DNA of 64,000 nt from Streptococcus varani (GCF_001375655.1 NZ_CTEN01000004.1:371359-435358), one strand, 5' to 3'. Positions 15,861-25,104 are shown, counted from the stretch's first letter. Notes: generated from the sequence alone by a model not told the origin. Numbers and translations are program-made.

Positions 15861-17408
15861 ATGAAAAAAAGATTTACTTTGTCAAAGAGCATGGTCATGC
15901 TTGTAACAGTATCAAGCATGGCATTACTAAACAGCCAAGCAGCCATTTCTGTTGAAGCTGAAAGCCTTGATACAAATCCTGTATCTATCCTATCTGCAGA
16001 AAACTTCAGTTTCACTGCAACCATTATTGATAGCAAAGGAGCTACTTTAGCCGGAAAATCAGTAGTCCTAACCGATATCACTGATGGAACACCAAAAGAG
16101 ATTAAGACGCTCTCATCCAATGAACAAGGGAAAGCTCTCTTTACAAACTTACCTTTAAATCGAAATATTAGTGTCTCAGTTGACGGAAAGGAAAAAGGAT
16201 ATACCTTCCGAACTAGTCAAGCTAACTCAACATTAGCAGCAAGTTTTACAGCAGACGGTATCGGAACTGGAACACCTAGCTATTCGACGAAACCATTAGT
16301 GGTTGCTGTTTCCAATCAAGATGCAGAACCCGTCGCAAATAAAGAAGTTGTCCTCAAAGATCGTGCAGGAAATATCATTGATAGGGTTTTGAGTGATGAA
16401 GCTGGAATGGCTCGTTTTACAAAAAATCTTTTAGATGGGACTTTCTACGTCTTTTATATTGATGATAAAAAGATGGGTGAAACCATACCAGGTATCAATG
16501 TAAGAGTAGCTATCGACCTTTCCGCTAGCACACCAGCTCCTGCTACACCAATTACTCCAAGTAAAGCAACTATTCCTGGTCATTTCTCCTTTACTGTTAC
16601 TATCTTGGGAGAAGATGGGAAAGTTATAGAAGGCAAAAATGTAAGCTTATCTGATATTACAGATGGTAAGGAAGAAGTCTTAAAAACAGGACAAAGCGAC
16701 AGCAATGGTCAGGTTGTCTTTGCAGAACTACCTTTAGCAAGAAACATTAGTGTTTCTATCGATGGAAAAGCTCAAGGTTACACCATGCGGACAGATAAAG
16801 ATGGACAAAGCAAGGCTACAGCCTTTTATGTCTCAGGAACCGGAAGCAAACTTCCTATCTTTACAAAAATTCCAGCTACTATTTATGTCGTAAACGAGGA
16901 AGCTGAAGGAATCAGTGGGCAAACTGTTACTTTATTTAACACACTTGGTCAGAAAGTTGCAGAAATGAACTCTGACGAGAAAGGCAAAGTTGTTTTCAGT
17001 GACAACTTAATGGAAGGAACATTTTATACTATTTTTGTAAATGGCATTAAGATGGATACCATTACACCAGGAAACAGCCTTAGTGTTGCACTTTCTTCTG
17101 AACAGATCAAAACTGCTCCTAAACAGCCAGAAGAAACTGAAACCCCTTCTAATAATGAAGAGCTTCCAACTAGTGTTAGCACTGAAACGACTAGTTCAGA
17201 AATGACTAAAAAAGGGGAACACGAGTCTGCTGATTCTCAAAAAGAAACCAAACCATCCACTCAAGTAGCCAACCATCCAGGTCAAGAAAATAAAAAAGTT
17301 CTTCCACAAACAGGGGAACACAAAGGATTGCTTGCAAGCCTAATCGGCTTTCTTCTATTAGTAATCTCAAGCCTCATTTTCTTCTCTAAAAAGTCTGAAA
17401 ATAACTAA
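15861..17408 (+). CDS. LPXTG cell-wall-anchored surface protein with two long repeats
   Basis: 515 residues from an ATG behind TTGGAGGAATC. There is an N-terminal signal peptide (MKKRFTLSKSMVMLVTVSSM..., cleavage near residue 33). Two related blocks of roughly 180 residues follow (about 46-225 and 241-420), sharing FSFTxTI, LxDITDG, NISVSxDGKxxGYTxRT and GTFYxxFxxxxKM. A Thr/Glu/Ser-rich stalk leads to the sortase signal VLPQTGEHKG, a hydrophobic helix and the basic tail KKSENN. The blocks look like all-beta Ig/transthyretin-like wall modules. The ligand is unknown; a role in adhesion is inference. Confidence 0.88.
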   Translation: MKKRFTLSKSMVMLVTVSSMALLNSQAAISVEAESLDTNPVSILSAENFSFTATIIDSKGATLAGKSVVLTDITDGTPKEIKTLSSNEQGKALFTNLPLNRNISVSVDGKEKGYTFRTSQANSTLAASFTADGIGTGTPSYSTKPLVVAVSNQDAEPVANKEVVLKDRAGNIIDRVLSDEAGMARFTKNLLDGTFYVFYIDDKKMGETIPGINVRVAIDLSASTPAPATPITPSKATIPGHFSFTVTILGEDGKVIEGKNVSLSDITDGKEEVLKTGQSDSNGQVVFAELPLARNISVSIDGKAQGYTMRTDKDGQSKATAFYVSGTGSKLPIFTKIPATIYVVNEEAEGISGQTVTLFNTLGQKVAEMNSDEKGKVVFSDNLMEGTFYTIFVNGIKMDTITPGNSLSVALSSEQIKTAPKQPEETETPSNNEELPTSVSTETTSSEMTKKGEHESADSQKETKPSTQVANHPGQENKKVLPQTGEHKGLLASLIGFLLLVISSLIFFSKKSENN

Positions 17409-17429
17409 TTCAACTGAATGAACGTTCGC

Positions 17430-17530
17430 TCAAGAAAAATCAAAAATAGATGAGGCAAAGCTACGCAGATATACCTAGAAGTAGTTAAAGAATTTCAACA
17501 AACTATCATTCTGATTTTCAACGAGTATGA
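17430..17530. repeat. BOX-like intergenic repeat (degenerate)
   Basis: Contains AAAATCAAAAATAGATG-GGCAAAGC, close to the element at 27252-27352, and ends GATTTTCAACGAGTATGA. This resembles the outer arms of pneumococcal BOX elements without a recognisable boxB core. It occupies part of the 352-bp gap between the LPXTG gene and the deformylase gene; past the terminator (to 17760) I see nothing else. Confidence 0.5.
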
Positions 17531-17554
17531 TCCTTCAAAAAACTATCATCAAAT

Positions 17555-17603
17555 AAAGGCCTAGGAGTTTCGTCATCCGAAAGGGAGCTCCTAAGCCTTT
17601 TTC
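17555..17603 (+). terminator. Terminator after the LPXTG gene region
   Basis: AAAGGCCTAGGAG / CTCCTAAGCCTTTTT imperfect stem with T-run on the plus strand. Confidence 0.7.
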
Positions 17604-17760
17604 TTATCAATCATTTTTTAATATTTCTGCAGAATTCCTTTTTCAATCTCTTTGTCTTCTGGTCAGAGAAAATCGATACAGACTAGCAGGGAAGACTTGG
17701 ATAGAACTGAAATCAACAAAGGTAAGGCAAGAAATCATGGTATTATTTTTTTTCAAACTA

Positions 17761-18171
17761 TTAAATGACAATTCCTTCCAAATGATCCAGTTCGTGTTGG
17801 ACAATCTGAGCCGTGAAGCCGGTAAAGGTCATGGTCTGCTCCTGCCAGTTTTGATTGCGGAAAGTCACCACGATTTCCTCATAGCGGGTGGTTGGTCGGC
17901 TCCCCAGCAAGGACAGGCAAGATTCTTCTGTTGCATAGGGACCAGATTTGCTGATGAGGACAGGATTGTAGAGAACTAGATTGGCAAATCCCATATTAAC
18001 AATAATGATGCGTTTTTTGATTCCAATCATATTGGCTGCCATACCGACACAGGCATCCCTATGAGCCAGCAAAGTATCCTGTAAATCTTGGCCGATAGAT
18101 ACATCAGCCTTGGTGGCTTCTTGCGATTTTCCTTGCAGAAAGAGGACTTCTTTCATAATGGGCTTGATCAT
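17761..18171 (-). CDS. Peptide deformylase homologue (short form)
   Basis: 136 residues from the ATG at 18171-18169 behind TTTAGGAGAGAAAAT. All three deformylase motifs are present: VGMAANMIG (residues 42-50, motif 1 with AAN for the usual AAPQ), EESCLS (82-87, metal Cys85) and QHELDHLEG (125-133, metal His126 and His130, catalytic Glu127). It should remove N-formyl groups from nascent proteins, but the altered motif 1 and short length mark it as the second, divergent deformylase of streptococci and not the housekeeping enzyme. Activity is not assured. Confidence 0.87.
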   Translation of the reverse strand: MIKPIMKEVLFLQGKSQEATKADVSIGQDLQDTLLAHRDACVGMAANMIGIKKRIIIVNMGFANLVLYNPVLISKSGPYATEESCLSLLGSRPTTRYEEIVVTFRNQNWQEQTMTFTGFTAQIVQHELDHLEGIVI

Positions 18172-18230
18172 ATTTTCTCTCCTAAAGACTTTCTTGCCCA
18201 GTCTATCATAGAAGCCATGGCTTGTAAACA

Positions 18231-18263
18231 GAAAAAAGACTGCGAATTTCTTGTTCACAGTCT
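18231..18263 (-). terminator. Terminator between clpL and the deformylase gene
   Basis: Minus-strand AGACTG...CAGTCT stem followed by TTTTTTC, 9 bp after the clpL stop codon. Confidence 0.8.
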
Positions 18264-18271
18264 CTTTTTGA

Positions 18272-20362
18272 TTAAGCTTGAGAGATGACGATGTCCCCAT
18301 CTACTACATCCGCTTTTAAGTTCTTGACATCAATATTTTCCAAGTAGAAATCAGTCACTTTATCACGGATTTGGCCCTCGATGACACGGCGGAGAGGACG
18401 AGCTCCCATAGCCTTGTCGTAACCTGTCTCCATGAGCAAATCTTTAGCTGCCGGAGTTACTTCTAGATGAATGTCCTTCTTAGCCAAAGTCTTGTTAACC
18501 TGAGCCAACATGAGGTCCACGATTTCCAAGAGATTTTCCTTGGTCAAATGCTTGAACTCGATAACCGCGTTGAAACGGTTGAGGAATTCTGGGCGGAAGT
18601 ATGGTGCAATGCGATCCATGATGTCCATTTCTTCCTCTTCTTCATGGCTACCATGGCCAAAGCCTGTGTTAGACGTTGCGATGATGACCGTATTCTTGAA
18701 GTTGACGGTGTTACCCTGACCATCTGTCAAGTGACCGTCATCCAAGACTTGAAGGAGAAGTGTGATAACTTGCGGATCAGCCTTTTCAATTTCGTCCAAG
18801 AGAACGATAGAGTAAGGATTGCGGCGAACACGCTCTGTCAAAGTATTGGAGTTGTCATCGTAGCCCACATAACCAGCTGTTGTCCCAATCAACTTAGAAA
18901 CGGCAGTCCGGTCGCTATACTCAGACATGTCCAAGCGGATGATGGCATCTTTGTTGCCGAACATATCGACAGCCAATTGCTTAGCCAACTCAGTCTTACC
19001 AACCCCGGTTGGACCAACGAAGAGGAAGCTACCGATTGGGCGGTTACCTTCATCAAAACCAGCACGATTGCGGCGGATAGCTTTGGATACGGCTTCTACC
19101 GCATCATCTTGACCGATGACATTGGCTTCTAAACGCTCCTTCATGCCTTTGAGGCGTTCAATATCGGATGCTCCCATTTGCGAAACAGGGATACCGGTCA
19201 TGCGTTCCACCGCTTCAGCTACATCATTGACATGGGCAACTGCTTTTTGACCTTCTGTATGGTTGTCAATCATTTCTTGCAACTTGTCAATGCGGACCTT
19301 TTCATTGAGGGCTGTTTCATAGTCCTCTTTCTCTGCCGCTGCTTGTTGCAGCTGACGAGCTTGTGCCATTTCAAACTCCAAAGCTTTGATATCGGTCACA
19401 GGATGTTGAGCCGCCAAGTGGGCAGCTGTCATATCCACCAAGTCAATAGCCTTATCAGGAAGACTTCTTTGCGGAATGTACTGAACAGAGTAATCCACCG
19501 CAGCCTTGAGAATATCATCCGGCAAGACGATATTGTGGTGAGCCTCATAGAGGGGCTTGATGCCCTTGAGAATGGCCAAAGTATCCTCAGGCGACGGAGC
19601 ATTGACCTTGACCTCGTTGAAACGGCGAGCCAAGGCTGCATTTTTCATGATGGTGTTGCGGTATTCATCCTGAGTTGTTGCCCCGATAAGAGTCAAGTCT
19701 CCACGAGAAAGTGCCGGTTTGAGAATATCGGCCAAGCCTTTTGATCCGGAATCCCCACCTGTTGAGCCTGCCCCCAAAATCTGATGAATTTCGTCGAAGA
19801 AGAGGATAACATTCCCTGCATCTTGGACTTCCTGAATCAAGTTTTGGACATTTTCTTCAAAGGCTCCGCGGTACTGAGTACCTGCTTCCAAGCCAGAGAT
19901 GTCGATGGAAATCAATTCCTTGTTCTTGATAGCAGCTGGCACATCACCGTTGACGATAGCCTGAGCCAAACCTTCTACCACGGCCGTTTTACCAACCCCA
20001 GCATCCCCAACCAGGACCGGATTGTTCTTGGTACGGCGAGCCAAGATTTCAGCTGTTTCTTGGATTTCCTTGTTGCGTCCGATAACCGGATCCAACTTAC
20101 CCTGACGAGCTTGGTCCGTTAGGTTAGTACCAAGCTTAGCCAAGATGCCATCTTGTTTGGCTGGACCAGCTTGACCTTGAGGAGCCTGAGTTTGTGCTTC
20201 AGGTCCAGCAGGAAGCTGACCTGTCTGACGGTAGTAAGCAAATTCTTCCGGCGTCACCTCTCGGCCATTGATGCTGTATCGGCGACGCTCTGTGTTGAAA
20301 CCACCCATATTGCCCATGAGTTGGTTGAAAATATCATCCATGTTGTTAAAGTTGTTGTTCAT
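18272..20362 (-). CDS. clpL: ATP-dependent Clp-family chaperone ClpL
   Basis: 696 residues from the ATG at 20362, chosen for AAGAGG 7 nt upstream. A short N-terminal region with a Gln/Pro-rich linker replaces the Clp N-domain. AAA module 1 has Walker A GDAGVGKT and Walker B LFFDEIH; a short coiled-coil middle region follows; AAA module 2 has [10 protein letters not shown] and [10 protein letters not shown]. No ClpP-binding loop is obvious, as expected of ClpL, which acts as a stand-alone heat-stress chaperone/disaggregase in streptococci. Two CtsR boxes at the promoter indicate class III heat-shock control. Confidence 0.93.
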   Translation of the reverse strand: MNNNFNNMDDIFNQLMGNMGGFNTERRRYSINGREVTPEEFAYYRQTGQLPAGPEAQTQAPQGQAGPAKQDGILAKLGTNLTDQARQGKLDPVIGRNKEIQETAEILARRTKNNPVLVGDAGVGKTAVVEGLAQAIVNGDVPAAIKNKELISIDISGLEAGTQYRGAFEENVQNLIQEVQDAGNVILFFDEIHQILGAGSTGGDSGSKGLADILKPALSRGDLTLIGATTQDEYRNTIMKNAALARRFNEVKVNAPSPEDTLAILKGIKPLYEAHHNIVLPDDILKAAVDYSVQYIPQRSLPDKAIDLVDMTAAHLAAQHPVTDIKALEFEMAQARQLQQAAAEKEDYETALNEKVRIDKLQEMIDNHTEGQKAVAHVNDVAEAVERMTGIPVSQMGASDIERLKGMKERLEANVIGQDDAVEAVSKAIRRNRAGFDEGNRPIGSFLFVGPTGVGKTELAKQLAVDMFGNKDAIIRLDMSEYSDRTAVSKLIGTTAGYVGYDDNSNTLTERVRRNPYSIVLLDEIEKADPQVITLLLQVLDDGHLTDGQGNTVNFKNTVIIATSNTGFGHGSHEEEEEMDIMDRIAPYFRPEFLNRFNAVIEFKHLTKENLLEIVDLMLAQVNKTLAKKDIHLEVTPAAKDLLMETGYDKAMGARPLRRVIEGQIRDKVTDFYLENIDVKNLKADVVDGDIVISQA

Positions 20363-20483
20363 AATATACCTCTTTTCTTGATGGCCTTTTGGCTGTGATT
20401 TCATTTTAACCAAAACTGACCTTTTACCTAAAAAATAAAATCTACTGGACTTTCAAGATAGGTTCTGGTTCCGACCGCGGAAT

Positions 20484-20522
20484 CTAACCATCTTTGACCA
20501 ATGATTCAAAAAAATAAAACAT
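20484..20522 (-). CDS. Putative 12-residue leader peptide upstream of clpL
   Basis: ATG (20522-20520) with AAGGAGG at good spacing encodes MFYFFESLVKDG and stops 121 bp before the clpL start, within its 5' UTR. A small hairpin (AGGATTT-gg-AAATCCT, about 20552-20567) lies ahead of its ribosome binding site. The strong Shine-Dalgarno makes translation plausible; a regulatory role is inference. Confidence 0.4.
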   Translation of the reverse strand: MFYFFESLVKDG

Positions 20523-20577
20523 GTTGTCATCCTCCTTAGTCTGACCATTACAAGGATTTCCAAATCCTCATGTCTGT

Positions 20578-20631
20578 ATTATACACCTTTGGTCAGGAAA
20601 GGTCAAGAGGAAAGTTTGACCTTTTTTGACT
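20578..20631 (-). promoter_or_regulatory. clpL promoter with two CtsR operators
   Basis: Minus strand: -35 TTGACC (20606-20601), 17-bp spacer, -10 TATAAT (20583-20578). A CtsR heptad repeat AGTCAAA-AAA-GGTCAAA (20631-20615) matches the known consensus fully. A second, inverted and weaker one, GGTCAGG-AAA-GGTCAAG (20591-20607), overlaps the -35. CtsR binding would repress clpL until heat stress. Confidence 0.88.
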
Positions 20632-20700
20632 TTTTAAAATAATATTTTTAAGGAAAAACCGAACTATTTACAAAATTTTCTGAAAAATCGATTCTTTCTC

Positions 20701-20729
20701 TTGACAAAGAAAACGCTCCACTATATACT
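20701..20729 (+). promoter_or_regulatory. Promoter of the trpB leader transcript
   Basis: TTGACA (20701-20706), 17-bp spacer, TATACT (20724-20729), just ahead of the T-box leader and divergent from clpL. Confidence 0.8.
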
Positions 20730-20741
20730 ATATTCAATCAG

Positions 20742-20988
20742 AAAAGTAACAAGGAATTGTTTTCAGGGAGCTCGTGGTGATTGCGAACGAGTAGCATGAA
20801 CTTGCGAAATTGGACTGATGAGACAGAGTGAAGCGAAGTTATAAGCTTCAGGTGTGCACCCCTTACCGTGCAACTCCTTGTTTGAGGAGAATGAGATGAC
20901 GGGTCTATTCTATTTTCCCCGTTAATTGAGGTGGTACCGCGCTAATGCATTTAGACGCCCTCGCAAAGATATCTTTGCGAGGGTTTTT
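20742..20988 (+). ncRNA. T-box riboswitch, tryptophan specifier
   Basis: The stem I base AACAAGGA pairs with TCCTTGTT (about 20748 and 20873). The GGGAGCTCGTGGTGATTGCGAACGAG GA-motif arm is present. The specifier loop reads GAAAT-TGG-ACTGATGAG, giving Trp codon TGG at 20811-20813. The antiterminator T-box sequence GAGGTGGTACCGCG lies at 20928-20941, followed by a perfect 13-bp terminator stem (20958-20983) and T-run. Uncharged tRNA-Trp would allow read-through into the downstream gene, consistent with trpB. Confidence 0.93.
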
Positions 20989-21104
20989 CTTATGGCGAAA
21001 AGGATTAATCATGAAAAAAACAAATACCAAACGATGGCGACTGATGAAAATTTGAACTCTTACACGAAATACAATACATAAAAAATAGAAAATGGAGAAA
21101 TCGT

Positions 21105-21149
21105 ATGTCTACAGAAAACTCTAAGCAGTTTTCACCTGCTAACTCATGA
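21105..21149 (+). pseudogene. trpB: 5' end of the interrupted trpB gene
   Basis: ATG behind AATGGAGAAATCGT starts MSTENSKQFSPAN and meets a TGA at the junction with the IS110 element. The remainder of trpB resumes near 22992 in frame with KGYFGQFGGSF. Assignment as the true trpB start is inferred from the T-box, ribosome binding site and position. Confidence 0.6.
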
Positions 21150-21343
21150 CAGAAAAAGATTTTCGACATATAATAGAGATGAACAATACAAATCCGTGGT
21201 CTTTAATAGGGCTTTGCCTAGCCTGTACAGAAAACTGGATGAATAAGAGTCATGAGATAACTCGAATACGCCTGGAGCGTGAAAATAAAATTACAAGAAG
21301 CCTCTTATTCCATTGTTCAAGATTAGAATAGGAGGCTTTTCGT

Positions 21344-22912
21344 ATGGAAGTCATGATTGAAACCTGCTGCGGTATTGATGTCCACCAAAAATCCATTGTT
21401 TGTTGTATCCTAGATGGTCCACTAGATACCAACAAACCTAAGAAAATTCAGAAGAAATTCGGGACAACGACAGTCGCCCTTCAAAATGCTCTAGCCTGGC
21501 TAGAGGAAAACCGTGTGACCCATGTCTTCTTTGAGTCTACTGGCCAATATTGGCTCCCTCTTTTTAATATTTTCTCTGATTCCGATTTAGTCCTTGTTCT
21601 AGCTAATCCACAACACATCAAAAATGTTCCTGGTCGAAAAACGGATGTGAAAGATGCAGAGTGGATCGCTCAACTGGGTCGGTGTGGTCTCATTTCGCTA
21701 TCTTATATTCCCAGTCCCGAGGTCATGCAATTGCGTTTACTCACTCGTCGGCTACGTTCTTATAAACAGCGTCAAACACAAGTCAAAAACGAAATTCATA
21801 ATCTCTTACAGCGTGCCAACATTAAACTAACCAGCTATCTTTCTGATATCTTCTCCAAGACAGGCCAATCCCTTCTAACACTCTTTATTAACGGGGAAGT
21901 CATTGACTGTGATAGTGTATCAGCTTGCCTTCACAAGCATGTTAAAGCGAGTCCTGAGGAACTAGTTGAGGCCATGAATGGGAAGTTATCACTGGAAGAT
22001 CGTTTTCTATTGAATCAGAGTTTGGAAGAATATCGGATGTATCAAGAACTTATGGATAAATTGACCAGCGAAATACAGACTTACATCGCAAAGGAGTTTC
22101 CCTGAAGAAAATCGATTACTCCAAACCATTCCTGGTGTGAGTGAAGCCTGTGCAGCCACTGTTTTAGCTGAAATTGGACCAAACGTAGATAGTTTTGAAA
22201 CAGATGGACACTTAGCTTCTTGGGCGGGACTTTGTCCTGGTTCCTATGAAAGTGCTGGGATTAAAAAATCCTCGCATATCACACAAGGAAATCGCTATAT
22301 CAAACAGGCCTTGACCATGTCTGGACTCATTGCGGCACACTCCAAAGACCCAGCATTTTCATCCTTATACAATAGAATTTCCCAAAGAGGAAGCAAGATG
22401 AAAGCTGTTATTGAATCAGAGTTTGGAAGAATATCGGATGTATCAAGAACTTATGGATAAATTGACCAGCGAAATACAGACTTACATCGCAAAGGAGTTT
22501 CCCTGAAGAAAATCGATTACTCCAAACCATTCCTGGTGTGAGTGAAGCCTGTGCAGCCACTGTTTTAGCTGAAATTGGACCAAACGTAGATAGTTTTGAA
22601 ACAGATGGACACTTAGCTTCTTGGGCGGGACTTTGTCCTGGTTCCTATGAAAGTGCTGGGATTAAAAAATCCTCGCATATCACACAAGGAAATCGCTATA
22701 TCAAACAGGCCTTGACCATGTCTGGACTCATTGCGGCACACTCCAAAGACCCAGCATTTTCATCCTTATACAATAGAATTTCCCAAAGAGGAAGCAAGAT
22801 GAAAGCTGTTATTGCCTGTGCACATAAAATCCTTAGAACCATATACAAACTACTCTTAACCCATCAACCTTATCAAAAAGAAAAGGCGTTAGGACTGAGG
22901 CAACAGTTCTAA
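21344..22912 (+). pseudogene. IS110-family transposase (DEDD/Tnp20), frameshifted and internally duplicated
   Basis: The N-terminal DEDD RuvC-like domain is intact: CCGIDVHQKS, FESTGQYWLPLF, GRKTDVKDAEWIA. At about 22098 a TTTCCCTGA run puts the reading into a stop; removing one C restores PEENRLLQTIPGVSEACAA and the C-terminal Tnp20 region (GLCPGSYESAGIKK, catalytic Ser). The C-terminal part occurs twice because of the 401-bp duplication, and the second copy continues to the natural end GLRQQF. No full transposase can be made. Confidence 0.88.
22011..22812. repeat. 401-bp tandem duplication inside the IS110 transposase
   Basis: 22011-22411 is repeated at 22412-22812. The junctions share TATTG. 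Both copies carry the CCC frameshift, so the frameshift came first. I see no differences between copies by eye. Confidence 0.92.
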
Positions 22913-22991
22913 CACCAAAACTTAAAAAATTTCAATTACAGTATAGCATAGGAAGTGATTTTTTGCGCTTTTTACTGTTTTTTTCAAATAA

Positions 22992-24167
22992 AAAGGTTAT
23001 TTCGGCCAATTTGGTGGAAGTTTTGTACCAGAAGATATTCAAGCTTTGCTGGATGAATTGGAATCAACATTTGAACAGTATCGCAATGATCCTGATTTTT
23101 TGAAGGAATTGAATTTTTACCTTCATGACTATTCTGGACGAGAAACCCCACTCTACTACGCTGAGAGCTTAACCAAGCATCTTGGTGGAGCGAAAATTTA
23201 TCTCAAACGCGAGGACCTCAATCACCTGGATTCTCATAAACTTAACAATGTCTTGGGACAAATCCTTTTAGCCAAACGTATGGGTAAAACCCGTGTCATC
23301 GCAGAAACTGGAGCGGGTCAACACGGTGTAGCGACTGCTGCTGCCGCTGCCAAATTTGGCATGGAATGTGATGTTTACATGGGCGCTGAAGATGTCAAAC
23401 GCCAACACCTCAATGTCTTCCGCATGGAAATGATGGGGGCCCGTGTTCACTCTGTAACGGAAGGAACAGCTACTCTTAAGGAAGCTGTTGACGCTGCCTT
23501 TGCTGCATGGATGAGTGATTTAGATGCTTTCTATGTACTGGGTTCGGCTGTCGGTCCACATCCTTATCCAACCATTGTTCATGAGTTCCAAAAAATCATC
23601 AGTGTGGAGTCTCGCAGGCAAATCCTTAAAAAAGAAGGCCTACTGCCAGATACCGTTATCGCCTGTGTCGGCGGCGGTTCTAATGCTATCGGAGCCTTCT
23701 CGCAATATGTTAACGATAAGGAAGTTCAACTAATTGGCGTTGAAGCTGCTGGCCACGGGATCAATACAAACAAACATGCTGCTACCATGACCAAGGGGAC
23801 CGTTGGCATTATTGACGGCATGAAAACCATTTCTCTATTTGAAGAAGATGGTAGCGTATCACCCGTTTACTCTATTTCAGCCGGGCTGGACTACCCAGGT
23901 GTTGGTCCAGAGCATGCCTTTCTCAAAGACTCTGGCCGAGTAACCTATGTGGCAGCCACCGACGATGAGGCTGTCCAAGCCCTCCTTCTCCTATCTAAAA
24001 AGGAAGGTATCATCCCAGCCATTGAAAGCTCCCACGCCATTGCCCAGGCTATCAAGCAGGCTCCAGGCATGGACAAGAAACAAATCATTATCATCAACCT
24101 GTCTGGCCGTGGGGATAAAGACGTCGCTACCATCGCAGACTATTTGGGAGAAAAGATTACAGAATAA
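22992..24167 (+). pseudogene. trpB: Tryptophan synthase beta chain, 5'-truncated by IS110
   Basis: Reads KGYFGQFGGSFVPEDIQ from 22992, with an in-frame stop just upstream from the IS. The PLP lysine motif is HLDSHKLNN (usual HTGAHKINN), the phosphate loop is GGGSNAIG, and the C-terminus SGRGDKDV is intact. Only about the first 15-20 residues are separated by the insertion. A TTG at 23046 is the next possible start but would lose the conserved GQFGG strand. Without a trpA or other trp genes adjacent, this would be a lone trpB. The SHK variation is worth noting. Confidence 0.85.
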
Positions 24168-24173
24168 AGTAAA

Positions 24174-24330
24174 GAGATTGGAACAAAAGACGAACCTCAT
24201 ATAGAAAAAGCGAACAAGATGGGATTCTGGGTTACAGAAAACTAGTCTTGTTAGCTTTTTAGTTTATTATGCTAATTTATAGAATTTGTAGATCCAGAAT
24301 TTCTTAAATGAAATTTTTTGTCCCAGACTC
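24174..24330. repeat. Palindromic intergenic element (GAGTCTGGGACAA family)
   Basis: 157 bp with ends GAGATTGGAACAAAA and TTTTGTCCCAGACTC (12 of 15 complementary). The same GAGTCTGGGACAA end occurs in the stem-loop at 8952-8991. It lies between the convergent trpB and merR-type genes and may act as a terminator. Confidence 0.6.
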
Positions 24331-24335
24331 TTTTC

Positions 24336-25052
24336 TTATTTGCAATAATGAGAAATAGCAGAGCTAATAAAGCTTGCAGTTCCTTGACCGCCCGAACTAT
24401 CAATATTCTTCTTGAATCGTTCATCTTCCACGTACATTTGACCAAGACCAGCTAAAATCTCATTCGTACATGGATAGAAATGATCTGTGATGTAATCTTG
24501 TAATTTTTTGACCTGAACCTGCACAACTTGGTCGTCCACTGGTAAATCTTTCAATAGACCAAAATCTGTCATAAGTTGATGCATTTCTTGGGAGACAAGT
24601 TCAGCATCCACATCTGATGACTTCTGTTCATAAGATTGATAAGCAGCCGTGTTTCCCCAGCGTTCCTTAACTTCCTTCTGGAATGTCTTCACTTCCGATT
24701 CGTCATAAGCAGTAAAATGTGACATCGTTTTTCCTCCTTCTTTTAAAGACTTGGCATGGATAATCACCTCTTCCAAGCGCGCTTTCTTGATTTCTAAGAG
24801 TTTGATTTGATCTCCTAACGCAGCATAGCGCTTATAATGCGAAGCCTCTAGTATTTTTTGAATGTCCTTGAGTGGAAATTCCAGCTCACGAAAAAGCAAT
24901 ATCTCTTGTAATCTGGGTAAAACTTCATCATCATAGAAGCGGTAGCCATTTTCCCCTACTAGCGTCGGCTTGAGCAAGCCAATCTCATCATAATAATGAA
25001 GTGTTCGAACACTCAGCCCTGACAATCGACTCATTTCTTTTATAGTGCGCAT
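24336..25052 (-). CDS. MerR-family transcriptional activator, TipAL type
   Basis: 238 residues. The N-terminal MerR winged helix (MRTIKEMSRLSGLSVRTLHYYDEIGLLKP) is followed by a coiled dimerisation helix (about residues 75-110). The C-terminal TipAS domain (about 125-238) in TipA-like proteins binds thiopeptide or other lipophilic drugs. It is probably autoregulated through the 19-bp-spacer promoter immediately upstream. No transporter target is adjacent. Confidence 0.9.
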   Translation of the reverse strand: MRTIKEMSRLSGLSVRTLHYYDEIGLLKPTLVGENGYRFYDDEVLPRLQEILLFRELEFPLKDIQKILEASHYKRYAALGDQIKLLEIKKARLEEVIIHAKSLKEGGKTMSHFTAYDESEVKTFQKEVKERWGNTAAYQSYEQKSSDVDAELVSQEMHQLMTDFGLLKDLPVDDQVVQVQVKKLQDYITDHFYPCTNEILAGLGQMYVEDERFKKNIDSSGGQGTASFISSAISHYCK

Positions 25053-25104
25053 GATTTTCCTCTCTTGAGATGACTGTTCACTAGTATGACTTCATCTCAA
25101 ATTT

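Larger units (their letters stand above)
21147..22991 (+). mobile_element. IS110-family insertion sequence (defective), inserted in trpB
   Basis: About 1.85 kb between the trpB start and body; the borders are approximate because this family lacks terminal repeats. About 195 bp of noncoding sequence precedes the transposase, ending in a hairpin AAGCCTCTTATTCC / GAATAGGAGGCTT (21297-21340) that overlaps the ribosome binding site. In the IS110 family this kind of flank encodes the guide (bridge) RNA. A 401-bp internal tandem duplication and a frameshift inactivate the transposase. Confidence 0.8.

Noticed and set aside
22137..22912. Two separate IS110 C-terminal genes
   Set aside because: They are the two halves of a duplicated and frameshifted transposase, not independent genes.
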